Below, piece by piece: positions 20,619-32,861 of a stretch of DNA of 64,000 nt (its first letter is position 1; each line of letters starts with the position of its first letter). Both the position numbers and the translations under genes were made by a program. The notes beneath the pieces were generated by a model that was not told the origin of the DNA, searched no databases, and saw only the letters and a list, made by a program, of their open reading frames with translations. Location of the stretch: contig OX453280.1 in assembly GCA_949710005.1 (NCBI GenBank), forward strand, positions 10,737,605-10,801,604. The letters run 5' to 3'. This stretch comes from Ricordea florida (lineage: Eukaryota; Cnidaria; Anthozoa; Corallimorpharia; Ricordeidae).

Positions 20619-22686
20619 GAAAGTTGTTAAGAAAGGTTTACCTTTATAATTGTTATTTGAGTGATGCGTCACACCATTTGAAAGTGTTTTTTTCGGTTTA
20701 ATGCGCTAATTAGGTTACGTGACCCCCATTGACTGAAAAAGATTGTTCTTGAAAAGGCAACGCTTTTTCGTGTGTCCTCAACTTTTTTACCGGTTGCATA
20801 ATAAGCCCGTCTGATAAAAATGTCTGGGAGAATGGGTCTAGTTGAAAAAACCGTTTATTTTCTAAAACAGTAAAAAACTCAAAAAAGGCCAAGCACAGTT
20901 TTGTAGGTGCTTACATTACACATTATCCTAAACCAGTTCGGTTTAATAACTCACAACAAAAGGTGCTGCCATTTTTGTTAAAAGATTTTTTATTGTTTTC
21001 TGACAGTATGGAGTCACGTGACAACATTTGTATAATTGGAGAACTCCAAATTGACAGAAACCACACCATTATGTATCTGGCAAAGTCTCATCTTTCCAGT
21101 GCTTAAGTGCTCAGAGATAGACCACCCCCATGTTTTTTTAACTGAATCAGTTTGGGGCCCATGCCTTACTTTTCCTGAGGATGTTTCTGACGTTATAGCG
21201 GACGTTTCAAATAAGAAACGTTGATATGTTTTGTGACACTGTAGCACGGTTGTGGCAATATTTTGTCACTCAGGATCGATCAATACGCAAACTGATTTCT
21301 TCAAGGATTATTTTACAACTTAGTAGTTAGATTGTTGAATAAACTAATAATAAAGCAACTTTTCAAAGCCGAGTTGGTTAATCAAGCCACTTTTGGGCGT
21401 TCGTTCTCGCCATTTTTTTCCCGCTCTGTTCCCTTCCCTACCATCTGAACTCAAGAATAATCGTGTGAGAAACCATACCGCCCAAATTATATCATAGGGA
21501 ATGAAGTTAGCCGAAAACACTCGTTGGGAGCACCTGATAAATAAAGGAAGTCTGGACTTGTTTTTCTGCCACCCCAAGTAGTAAAGTATGTGGTTCGACT
21601 GTCAAATGCGAATTTTATAAATAACTATCCACAACCTGTTTTCCATTTCAACGAGTCACAACTACGCAGTGTAAAAGTAATCGCAACCCAAACGTTCAGA
21701 GACGACCCCTGGCGGCACACGCCTCTAAATTCCGAGTTAGTGGAAATACCCCCTTCAGCCTCAGATATAGTAGACTCCCCGCAAACGTTTTTACGGGTTC
21801 GTCATGCGTTCCTGCTCGAGGAACGCGTGACGAACCCCTTACGATCGTCTACGGTGGAGGCTTAAAGCGAAAACAGTCGGAAACAACTCCCTCCATCCAC
21901 TTTTTCTATTCCGGTTGCACAACGCAGAGAATGTTTTATATTTGTCAAATTTTGCATCCCGGGTGGAACGTGCATGGATAGCCCTTTCAACGATTTTTTC
22001 CACTGTTGACATGGACCAGTAAGGACAAAATCTGTCAATACTACTAGAAAGAAGCCTCGAAAGTTAGTAAGACTGCAAAATTTGAAAGTGATATATCATG
22101 TTTGTATGGTGGCGGAAAGTTTGCCTCCTCCCCCTCCCCCCCCCCCCCCACCCAAATAAAATTTTAAATTTCGCCATAAAATTTCTCAACATTTCGTTCC
22201 TTTGAGAAGCTATATCTTGGTTAGTTTACAGCAAATCACTTTCAAACCCAGTGACTGATTTAACTAATTCAAAAGCGCACTTTATAGTTGAGTTGGCGGA
22301 CTTGTCCCTTCATGAAAAAGGTGAAGAATAGAATGAACAACGAAGTGTCTATTGCACAGGAGGTGTGCAATCACTAGTTGCTTTATTTAGTTACATCTAT
22401 TGGTGTCCGCAATTATGCGGCGTTTTAGCGATCAAGATCTGATGATGTGTATCACTATGTGGGGTCCTAGTGCTCGTGGGAAAGTTAAATTATTAACACC
22501 TAAGGAGACCAGCGAGGGTGTGGATTCCTATACTAAAACAGACATCTGTAGGTCAGTGTCACGGAATTTATTTACGCACAGCCATAAGCGATACCTTAAC
22601 GAGCAAATATAGTGTCGAAAATAACTTAAAGCGAGACAAAAATTGGCAACTTACATCACTAAGGGAAACTATGAGCATCCCATTCA
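20619..22686. other. No gene seen; low-complexity and spacer sequence
   Basis: Open frames here are short and featureless. A C-rich tract lies at 22,131-22,150. One strong hairpin (21,795-21,837) is listed separately. Confidence 0.4.
21795..21837. repeat. Hairpin, 19-bp stem
   Basis: GGGTTCGTCATGCGTTCCT (21795-21813), a 5-nt loop GCTCG, then AGGAACGCGTGACGAACCC (21819-21837). Pairing is complete apart from one T/G wobble. The sequence context looks like a very short MITE. Confidence 0.8.
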
Positions 22687-22930
22687 CTTTTATGTAGGGC
22701 TAGGTAGGGCTATGTATGGCTATATATGGCTATGTATGGCTATGTAGGCCTTTGTATGACTATGTAGGGCTATGTATGGCTATGTATGTTTATGTATGGC
22801 TATGAAGGGCTCTGTTTGGGTATGTAGGGCTGTGTATAGCCATACACATGTAGGGCTATGTATGGCTATGTTTGGCTGTGTATGGCTATGTAGGGCTATG
22901 TATGGCTATGTAGGGCTATGTATGCTATGT
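22687..22930 (+). repeat. 10-bp minisatellite, left segment
   Basis: Tandem copies of TATGTAGGGC and TATGTATGGC, with minor variants. The array stops where L2 LINE sequence begins and resumes after the LINE at 25,318, so it is one array split by an insertion. Confidence 0.85.
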
Positions 22931-25316
22931 ATTGTTTCTAATTTGTCAATTGATTCTCCTTTTGTTATATCTGATCACGCTGCCGTTCATTTTCATCTGA
23001 TGCTTAAAAAACCAGTGTTAGAAAAGAAGCTTATCACATTTAGAAAACTTCGTTCCATTGACTTTGATAGTTTTGGTTCTGATATCACGAATTCTAGTCT
23101 TCCGCGCCTTGATGACTTAATCAGTCAGTATAATGGCGTTCTTAGTTCCATACTTGATATCCACGCTCCTGTTAAAACCAAAACAATAACTCTGCGTCCG
23201 GCTGCACCTTGGTATTCTGAAGAAATAAACAATTTGAACGGAAAGATCGCAGGAGACTGGAGCGGCGTTGGCGAAGGACCAAACTTCCAGTCGACCGCCA
23301 GTTGCTTATTGACCAATGCCGTGTCGTCAACTCTTTAATTTGTTCTTCCAAGAGAACTTACTACACTAAGCTGATCAGTGATAATCAGACGGACTATAAA
23401 CTTCTTTTCAAACCAATTGACAGTATTACATAGAAAGTGTGATACCCCATATCCGCCCTGCAACTCGCCTTCGGATCTCGCAAATAAGTTCGTCTAGTTC
23501 TTTTCTGATAAGATCACCAAAATACGGGTCGACTTAGACAATGCTGCTCTCATCATCCATCAAGTTCCTGAAGTTAACCGGGTCTGTCCTTATACGTTTG
23601 ATGAGTTCAGTTTGGTAGATGCTGACGAAGTCCGCAAATGTGTTGTGAAATTATCTTCCAAGTCATGTGATCTTGATCCTCTTCCTGGCTATGTCACAAG
23701 AAATGCTTTGAGCACACTGCTTCCATTTATCACCAAGATTATAAATACTTCGTTGCAATCTGGCCAAATGCCCTCTCGATTAAAAGTTGCTAAGCTACGT
23801 CCTCTTCTTAAGAAGCCTTCTCTGGATCACACGCAGTTTTCAAATTATCGCCCTGTTTCGAATCTTACTTTTCTCAGCAAAGCAATTGAGAAGTTGGTTG
23901 CTAACCAACTGATCTCCTATGTTAACAACAACAACCTGAATGAGCCATTACAGTCTGCCTACAAACAGTATCATAGCACAGAAACGGCTCTCATTTGCGT
24001 GCATAATGACATCCTCACAGCCATTGATAAACGTAGAACGGTAATTTTATTACTTTTGGACCTCTCCGCTTTTGGACCTCTCCAGTGCTTTGGAGTTACT
24101 GGCAAGCCGTTACTATGGTTTAAATCTTATCTGTCCAATCGCATGCAGTATGTCTCTGTTGATGGTGCAGCTTCCTCAGATCATGCTCTTCAATGTGGTG
24201 TTCCACAAGGATCAGTGTTGGGACCCATTTTGTACGTTATTTACACTTCACCCCTTTCAGACATTGTTAAAAAATTCAACTTGAGTTATCATTTTTATGC
24301 TGACGATTCACAACTTTATCTGTCCTTTCAGCCAACTATACCCAGTGATAGGGATTTAGCTGTGTCCAACATCGAGCGCTGTGTACATGAGATTGATCAC
24401 TGGATGTTGATTAATCGTCTTAAACTTAACAAGGATAAGACTAAACTTCTAGTGATCTCCGCAAAACATCTACCGAGACCAACCCTTCAAGAAATCTCTG
24501 TCGTGAATGAAACCATCTGCTCGTCACAGAAAGCAAGAAACATCGGTGTCATTTTTGACCATCATTTTCGTTTTAATGAACATATTGCAAGTATTTGCAA
24601 ATCATCTCTTTATCATCTCCGTAATATCAGCAATATAAGGATGTACCTGTCATCGACCACCACTGAAATACTTGTTCATGCGTTTGTTTCTTCAAAATTG
24701 GATAACTGTAATTCTCTACTCTATGGCTTACCAAACTGTCTTTTAAAAAAGTTACAGCACGTCCAGAATGCCGCTGCTCGTCTCATCACCCTCTCTAGAA
24801 AACACGAACACATCACACCTATTTTGTTTAATCTCCACTGGCTTCCTGTTAACTATCGTATCATCTTTAAAATTCTACTCATCACGTACAAGACCCTAAA
24901 CGAGATTACACGTTTATACGTTCGCGATCTTCTCACTCCGTCTCGTCAGCTACGTTCATCTTCTAAAGAACTTCTTTCCATTCCGCACTTCAATTTAAAA
25001 ACATATGGCGCAAGACCTTTCTCTGTAGCAGCTCCTACACTCTGGAACACTCTTCCGTCTGACATCAAGAACAGCTCCTCAGTGTCCCTTTTTAAACATA
25101 AACTAAAAACGTTATTTTTAAAAAAGCATTTTTATAACTTTTTAGCGACATTTCTTTTATTTTTATTTTATTAGTCTTAGGGCATTTTTATAACTATTTC
25201 ATACTTTTTAATATTTTTCAAGTGTTTTTAATCTTTTTAATTGTAAAGCGCTTTTGAACTTTTAGGATATTGGCGCTATATAAATATTTTATTATTATTA
25301 TTATTATTATTATTCT
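22931..25316 (+). mobile_element. 5'-truncated L2-type LINE inserted in the minisatellite
   Basis: The 5' part encodes the end of an APE-type endonuclease (FVISDHAAVHFHLMLKKPVL) and linker, in broken frames up to about 23,600. From 23,612 an RT frame of 520 codons runs to 25,174. It contains FSNYRPVSNLTFLSKAIEKL, CGVPQGSVLGPILYVIYTSP and the catalytic box FYADDSQLYL, followed by the thumb and a C-terminal domain ending GARPFSVAAPTLWNTLP. The 3' end reads TTGTAAAGCGCTTTTGAACT, GGCGCTATATAAAT and a (ATT)n tail at 25,287-25,316, which is characteristic of L2 elements. RT lacks about 20 residues after LLLLDLSA, so the protein is probably inactive. Confidence 0.85.
23612..25174 (+). pseudogene. 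L2 reverse transcriptase with internal deletion
   Basis: The frame is open over 520 codons, with RT motifs in order: KPSLDHTQFSNYRPVSNLTF, YKQYHSTETALICVHNDI, ILLLLDLSA (motif A region), GVPQGSVLGPILY (motif B) and YADD (motif C). After LLLLDLSA the expected AFDT-VDH segment is absent and the sequence jumps to FGVTGKPLLWFKSYLSNR. At that point a 14-bp direct repeat TTTTGGACCTCTCC occurs (near 24,055 and 24,070), marking the deletion scar. Motif A's second half is lost, so the enzyme cannot be complete although the frame was preserved. Confidence 0.85.
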
Positions 25317-25317
25317 T

Positions 25318-27254
25318 ATCTAGGGGTATGTATGGCCGAGTATGCCTATGTAGGGCTATGTATGGCTATGTAGAGCTAAGTATGGCTGTGTAGGGCTATC
25401 TATGGTTATGTATGGCTGTGTAGGGCTATGTAGAGCTATGTATGGCTGTGTATGCCTATGTAGGGCTATGTATGGCTATGTAGGGCTATGCATGGCTGTG
25501 TAGGGCTATGCATGGTTATGTATGGCTGTGTATGGCTATGCATGGCTATGTATGGCTGTGTATGGCTATGTATGGCTATGTAGGGCTATGTAGGGCTGTG
25601 TATGGCTATGTATGGCTATGTATGGCTGTGTATGCCTATGTAGGGCTATGTAGGGCTATGTACGGCTATGTAGGGCTATGTATGGCTATTTAAGTCTATG
25701 TATGCCTATGTATGCCTATGTAGGGCTATGTAGGGCTATGTATGGCTGTGTAGCGCTGTGTATGGTTATGTATGGCTGTGTAGGGATGTGTAGGGCTATG
25801 CAGGGCTATGTATGGCTGTGTATGCCTATGTAGGGCTATGTAAGGCTGTGTAGGGCTGTGTAGGGCTATGTAGGGCTGTAAAGGGCTATGTATGGCTATG
25901 TATGGCTATGTATGGCTATGTATGGCTATGTAAGGCTATGTATGCCTATGTATGCCTATGTAGGACTATGTAGGGCTATGTAAGGCTGTGTATGGCTATG
26001 TATGGCTATGTATGGCTCTGTATGGCTATATATGGCTATATATGCCTATGTATGCCTATATAGTCCTACGTAGGGCTATACATGGCTGTGTATGGCTATG
26101 TATGGCTATGTTTGGCTGTTTATGGCTATGTGTGGCCATGTAGGGCTATGTATGGCTATGTAAGGCTATGTAAGGCTATGTATCCTATGCATGCCTCTGT
26201 AGGGCTAGGTAAAGCTATGCATGGCTATGTATGGTTATGTATGCCTATGTATGCCTCTGTAGAGCTATGTAGGAATATGGATGGCTATGTATGTCTGTGT
26301 AGGGCTATGTATAGTTATGTATGGCTGTCTAGGGCTATGTAGGGCTACGTAGGGCTATGTATGGCTGTGTATGCGTATGTAGGGCTATGTAGGGCTATGT
26401 ATGGCTGTGTAGGGCTATATATGGCTGTGTACGGCTATGTATGGTTATGTATAGCTGTGTATGGCTATGTAGGGCTATGTATGGCTATGTAGGGCTGGGT
26501 ATGGCTATGAAGGGCTATGTAGGGCTATGCAGGGCTATGTATGCCTATGTAGCGCTATGTATAGCAATATAGGGCTATGTAGGGCTATGTATGGCTATGT
26601 ATGGGTATTTAGGCCTATGTATGCCTCTGTATGACTGTGTATGGCTATGTATGGCCATGTAGGGCTATGTAGGGCTATGTATGGCTATGTATGGCTATGT
26701 CTGGCTATTTAGGGGCATGTGGGCCTATGTATGCCTCTGTATGACTGTGTAGGGCTATGTATGGTTATGTATGGCTGTGTAGGGCTATGTAGGGCTATGT
26801 AGGCCTATGTATGGCTGTGTATGCCTATGTAGAGCTATGTAGGGCTATGTATAGCTGTGTAAGGCTATGTATGGTTATGTATGGCTGTGTATGACTATGT
26901 AAGGCTATGTAGGGCTATGGAGAGCTATGTAGGGCTGTGTATGGCTATGTGGGGCTATGTATGGCTGTGTATGGCTATATAGGGCTATATATGCCTTTGT
27001 AGGCCTATGTAGGGCTATATATGGCTGTGTATGGCTATGTATGGCTCTTTTTGACTGATTATGGCTATGTGTGGCTATGTAGGGCTATGTATGGCTATGT
27101 ATGGCTATGTAAGGCTATGTATGCTTATGTATGCCTCTGTAGGGCTATATAAAGCTATGTATGGCTATGTATGGCTATGTATGCCTATGTATGCCTCTCT
27201 AGGGCTATGTAGTTATATGTATGGCTATGTATGGCTGTGTAGGGCTATGTATAG
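25318..27254 (+). repeat. 10-bp minisatellite, right segment (about 1.9 kb)
   Basis: Nearly 200 copies of a 10-bp unit (TATGTATGGC, TATGTAGGGC, TGTGTATGGC and so on) with scattered point changes and few indels. A 10-bp period gives a 10-residue peptide period (MYGYVGLCMA), creating long apparent open frames (e.g. 25,508-25,693; 26,082-26,342; 27,061-27,378). I do not treat these as genes. Confidence 0.9.
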
Positions 27255-27255
27255 T

Positions 27256-27643
27256 TCCTCGCGAAGCGTGGTTACTAATCGTGTCGCTTTCGGTCAGACC
27301 ACGTTGCTCGCAAGCCCGAGTAAATCGAGCCGAGAGTTTTTATATATGTATATATATTTAACAAATAAAGAAGCCTAAGCCGTGTATTACACTTTGATAA
27401 AACACGACGGGCATTTGAGAACACGAGTGAAATGTAGAAAACACGAGCCGCAGGCGAGTGTTTTCTACATTTCTCGAGTGTTCTCAAATGCCTGGAGATT
27501 TTTAATCACAGTGTAATACACGGCTTAGGCTTCTTTATTTGCTTTATGATTCCTCGCGAAGCGATGTTACTAATCGTGTCGCTTCCGGTCAGACCACGTG
27601 GCTCGCAAGCCCGAGTAAATCGAGCCGAGAGTTTTTATATATG
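27256..27643. repeat. 95-bp direct repeats flanking a long palindrome
   Basis: Direct repeats at 27,256-27,350 and 27,549-27,643 share TTACTAATCGTGTCGCTT and GAGTAAATCGAGCCGAGAG, with few differences. Between them, AATAAAGAAGCCTAAGCCGT (27,364) opens a 30-nt arm whose exact complement ends at 27,539. Inner arms around GTAGAAAACACGAG also pair. This looks like a foldback MITE inserted in, or having duplicated, a 95-bp unit. Confidence 0.7.
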
Positions 27644-29048
27644 TTTGTTATATCTCTCAGTTAGTACGCGCGCTGTGATTGGTAAATTTAGCTGGCCGTA
27701 CTTCACTGTACGGCCCGCTAAACTTTGTTTTGGTCACCAAAATGACTCCAGAGATATAATAAATATCTTATTAACCTCGTTTTCTCGGTCCGCGAAGCGC
27801 GCGGGCCATAAATCGACGGGAAAAAACGAGTCCTGATAAAATGGCTTCCAAAATTAGTCCTGATAATGGCTTCCAACCTCTCCTATCAGCCTACCTCTCC
27901 ACCCATTTATTTAATATGCTTTCCGAAATTCACATACAGTGTACATGGATTTATAGTTTCTTAAAACTAGAAATACGATTTTCTTGGATACCCAAAATCA
28001 GGTAATCAGCCATTTAATTCTACCAATTCAACACATTTCATGTCACATTCTTGACCACAACAAACCATCACTAAATTGGCAAGAAATAAATTAGTAGTCT
28101 TAAACTTTCCCTTACTTGATTTGAAATTCCCTGACTTTTCACTGACCTTGAAGAATTTTTTTCCCTTACCATTTTCTTACCTGTGGCAATCATGCTAGTG
28201 CAGTTATTTGTCCATACAGTTAGTGTGGAAAATCATGACTGAAAGTATAGGCCATTTAGGAAACTTCAAAGACTTGTTATTACATACAGCTCCCTTGCAA
28301 TGAATATATAAGAAAGATCACTAAAAATTTTAGCATTACAAACTTTAGTTTCTCCCTTATAGAGTTTTTCTAATGAAAAAGGTCAACTGTGTATTGTGGT
28401 TGTCATTAAATATTTGTATTTGACATCATAAAAATGATTTAAACAGCATTAAGGAAAAAGGTTAAGATGTTACGCCTAATTTGGCAATGTAGGGCTTAAA
28501 TTAACTTTTCATTTGTGGGAAAAGGGTGGGGGCTAAGAGAGTAACTCCCAGGGATACTTGGAACTCAAAGGTAAAAGCCCATTTTGAAATGGCTATGGAA
28601 CTTGTTTGTCCCCACGAAACCTTGTAATTACTTAAGTAATGGTCCACATAAGAATTAGGCATCCGAAATCCAAAGGTGTCAACAGCTAATTATCTAATTG
28701 AATTAAAATTCTGGTCTCCGATTGGCCGAAAAGTCGAAATCGGGGCAAAAATGCCCATCAACTGATTTTTTTGGCTATTTTGGGCGCTAAATTCGGTCCC
28801 AGCATCATCAACATTGTACATGGCGAGTTTCGTTACCACGGGAATTGGGCAACTGGGTTTAACCGAAGATACGTACGGTTTTACGGTCGGGCGCCTTATT
28901 GGATTGCAAGTTTACTGCGGAGTTACCACGTTAGTTTTAAAATTCTTTGGTTGGATTTATGTGGGATTATTCAGATTATTTATTCAAACAAGTGTTATTT
29001 GCATTTTTTTTGTTGATTGGAAATGAAGTCTATGATTTGAAGTTAAAA
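27644..29048. other. Non-coding; probable 5' flank of the next gene
   Basis: No supported coding sequence. A small GGCCGTAC hairpin lies near 27,692-27,711. The sequence upstream of the ATG at 29,049 is a candidate promoter and 5' UTR region, but I see no clear TATA box. Confidence 0.35.
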
Positions 29049-32000
29049 ATGCCGAAAACCGCTTCGTGTTGTTGCCCACATCACAAGACGTGGGGACATT
29101 CCGACGAGGTAGAGCTTAGGGTCGCCACGGACTTTGAAGTGAAGATTTGTGAAATAGATAAAGATGGTCGGCACAAAGGTCGCAAGAAAAGGATCTGCAC
29201 GTCTCGTAGAAGCCGTATCCAGTTGGAAGAGAAATGCGATAAGTTGCAGGTAAGATTTTTCTTGCATGTTGGTTATGTGTGATAAGGGGTCGCCTACTGG
29301 TCTCAAATTGCTTTTTTTTGTTCTAATACTGTATTGTCTTGTGGATTTTCACTTTCATTTGAGTTTATCGGGAGCGGCTGTTACATGTAGTTTACCTCAA
29401 GGTTTGTCGTCAGTACTAGGTAAATGTTATTTGGCGAGACTGTTCAAATACTTCAAAATTTCAATAATTTGATGTCAACAATGCCGAATGTGAACGTAAA
29501 CTACAAGTTCATAATATTCTTTCTATTGGTTTATCAAAACCAGAAAACTGTCTCTGATGCCTTGGAAGGAAGGAACACTGAACACAGTAATATTGATGAT
29601 TCCTTGAGGGCACTCCATGATGCATCAACCCAAACTGATCACAGCATCTATGCAGTCTCTATGCCCTCTCCATCCACACAACCTGCTCGGTCAGGACATA
29701 CCAAGGAAGCTGGACCTTTGCCACACATTCGCCCATATCAGTGTTATGGCCGTAGTAAGAGAGCCGACATAAGAGCAGAAATTATTGAACGTATTCATAG
29801 TTTGTTGGGCACGTATGTACATGGTGACAACGAGGCACTCTATGACCTGATGGACAACCTGCTGCAGTCAAAGAAATGGAGAAGCACGTTTGGAGATTCT
29901 AGAAAGAAGGAAGATGACAAGATCACAAGTGCATTCCTCTCTTCAATCGTCCAGGAGTATCAAGAGTGCAAAAGAAAAGAAACAAACAGTGTTATCAGGA
30001 AGCAATCTAAAAAGCTTCAACAGGCTATAAAAATATCTGGAACAAAGTCCAACAGCCACATAGCCTTGCAAGGAAACACTCCTCAGTCTTTTAAAACACG
30101 AGTTGATGCAGCCAATAGCTTAGGCAGGCTCACCACGTATTCAGCTGAAAGAAGGCGGCTCTTGTCAATTGTTGCAGCAGACTGTCCACAAACATTTCTC
30201 ACAGAGATTTTCAAGTGCTCCAAGAGTACAGTCACTGCTGCACGCATTCACCGTATTTTATTTGGTAGAGGAGGAGTGCCACCTCAGTGCTTGAAGTTTA
30301 CCCGTCAGTGTGTGTCACAGGACACTTTAGATCAATTGGCTGAGTTCCTTTTGCGTGATGACATATCACGACCTTTATCATGTAGGAGTGTTGTAATTGA
30401 TGGGAAGGAATGCCCGGTACGCTACTGGCAAAGTTCAATAAAAGAGGTCATTCAGCATTACTTGTTAGAGTTCCCAGGCAATGTGAAAAGGAGTTACATC
30501 TATGGTCACATCCCAAAGAACTTCTGCTTTAATACAATGTTGGCTGGTCTGTGTAATTTGTGCGAGGACTATGGATATTCCAATTTTGCAAATTTAAAGG
30601 CATTTGTCCAGAAATTGGGTGCTGATTGTCCACAACAGGAATTTGGTGGCACTGTGAAGAAGATAACAGATCTTCAAAGATACCTCAAGACGAAATTTTC
30701 ACATGAGGTACTTGCTTGTTTACCTACCTTGTTTAGTACTTGGGATGTACACTGTGAACATGAATATTACCCGGCATAGTATTTTTATACTGAGACCAAA
30801 ATTATAAAAAAATGTTTTACATTTGAATCCCTTCTCACTTTTGGTAGATTATTTTACATTTTGGATACAGTAAGAATAACATGCTACAAGTTTACTGTCA
30901 GGAAGATCTTACCTGCTGAATTTATGCAGTGTTTGCAAATGCTCTTTCTATTGCATTTTTAGAGTATTTGTCAAGTCCATTTTCTGAACATACAACGTAG
31001 TCAATAGAAAGATTAAAATTAACTCTGTGCAGATGGATGTAAATACTATGACAGCTCTATTGGTATACACCTAGGAAAATGTTCTAAAACATAACCTTTG
31101 ATCATGTCTGACCAGTACTTACAAGTACCAAGCTCAGGGTTGTTTTTCATGTACTTCCAAGATAGGAAAGAATGATTTTATGAAATATTTTTGACAGTTT
31201 TTTCTTTGTGCTTTTATATCAAGGCACAGACTCACAGCAGCTGCTTGGAACTGTTTAGCACATTTAACATTTAGCACCTGCACACAAAGTCATGATCAGT
31301 GGTCTGCTGAATTTGGCTTGTTTTATGACATTCATTCCCTGGTGTCTGGTACTATTGCCACAGCCCCAGCAGAGAAAAAAGCAGCCTTCTCAGAGCAGTT
31401 GGAAGAAATGACAAGTACCTTCTGGGACTATGTTGGACACTTGTTGAGGACAAAGCACCAAGGTGATTACTACAGGTAAAAGACATACTTTGATCTCTTG
31501 AAGTGGGGATTTGCTTCTAAGTTTTTAATTGCCAACATAATTATTTATTTTGAGGTACACAATATTTATGCCTTGGGCATTTTTTGACATGTTGGATGAG
31601 AAATTTACTTGGCTTTGACTCTTCAATAATCATTATTTTTCTCTAGTTCTGTGAATGCTTGCAAAATTCTCTAGATGCTGGTTCCCTTTTTGCAAGAAAT
31701 CATCAAACTTCTTGGAACGTTCCCTTTGCACTTTGGCATTCATACACTACTTTGCCATCTTGAAAGTGAATATTGTTGGGATAAGTTGAAATTCTATTAT
31801 TTTTTTCAGGTTCATATTGAAGAATCTACAACCCGGTGAAGCTGTAGTCATCATAGATTATAAGATGAAACTTGAATTGGGCATGCGTTCCAGGGAGATC
31901 CAGCGGGACTGGTACGGGAAGCGTGGCATTTCCCTTCATGGCTTCTATGTGATAGCGCAAGTTACTGTTGGTGAAAGGAGGATTGACGTGCTGGATCTTT

Positions 32001-32720
32001 GGTGTGAAGACACCAAGCAAGATGCCTGGTTTACCCAGTCTGCCCTTGATGTTGGCTTTGCTTGGATGGAAAAAGTGTTTCCGAACTTTCAAGTCTATCT
32101 ATTTTCAGGTGCGTACATGTACATTTATTATATTGTTTTGTATCTTAGTTATCTTGTTTGAAATTGTTTTCTTTTAACCCAATCAACATATTGTCCTCCT
32201 TTCTTTCTGTGAAACTTTCTAATATGTTACAATTTCAATATTTTGAGTTGTTTCCAGTCTTCAATATTTTAGAACAAATTGATGTACCAGAACTACGATT
32301 AGGTAGAACTGACCTTTGGTGTGCTGTATGCAAGTCATGTGATAATTGTATAGTCATAAAACAGCATTGCCATCATGAGTGAAAACATGATTAGCACTAT
32401 TCTCCTATTCCAGCAAGTTTTGAGTACCTTCAAGAAGCTTTTTCATCAATTCAGCTTTTTTGAAGGCTTATTTCTAAATGTGCCATCGCTTATTTTTTTA
32501 AGATAATGGACCACACTACCACAACTCTGCTGTCCTCGTGAATCTGGCTGAGGTTAACACTGCATTTGCATTAGAGCTTGTGGAATACAACAACTTTGAA
32601 GCCGGCGAGGGGAAAACAGTTCTCGACACCCATTTTGCACATGTGTCCCACAAGTTAGTTCGTTGGGTTCGTGTTGGAAATGACTTGGAATCAGGGGAAC
32701 AGTTATCAGACCTGTTGGAG
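29049..32720 (+). CDS. Multi-exon gene with DDE-transposase-like domain (uncharacterised family)
   Basis: Exons: 29,049-29,249 (MPKTASCCCPHHKTWGHSDE; Cys/His-rich, then basic), 29,544-30,707 (388 codons; LGRLTTYSAERRRLLSIVAA, HRILFGRGGVPPQCLKFTRQ, HIPKNFCFNTMLAGLCNLCE), about 31,224-31,475 (WSAEFGLFYDIHSLVSGTIA), 31,810-32,108 (PGEAVVIIDYKMKLELGMRS) and 32,503-32,720 (DNGPHYHNSAVLVNLAEVNT, EAGEGKTVLDTHFAHVSHKL). All borders are GT/AG. Joins 1-2, 3-4 and 4-5 keep phase, but exon 3 does not fit the end of exon 2 without a missing exon or lesion. IIDYKMK, LFSDNGPHYHN and E-GEGK-LD resemble the D, D, E strands of RNase H-fold transposases. I recall large related families in coral and sponge genomes. 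The last exon ends at a donor with no following exon seen. It could be a domesticated gene or a transposon gene. Confidence 0.65.
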
Positions 32721-32861
32721 GTAAGGGATGATATGGACTCTGTTGTATTTGAACATGTTGCATCTTTTGTGTAGCAATATTAAAAAAGATTAACACCATG
32801 ACGCTCAACGGCGGCTTTTGGATCAGGCCTATTGATTTTTGCCTACTTTTTATGTGGACCA

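Noticed and set aside
25508-27378. Long frames rich in Met, Tyr, Gly, Val, Cys
   Set aside because: Produced by the 10-bp minisatellite in every frame. No start context, no flanking exons.
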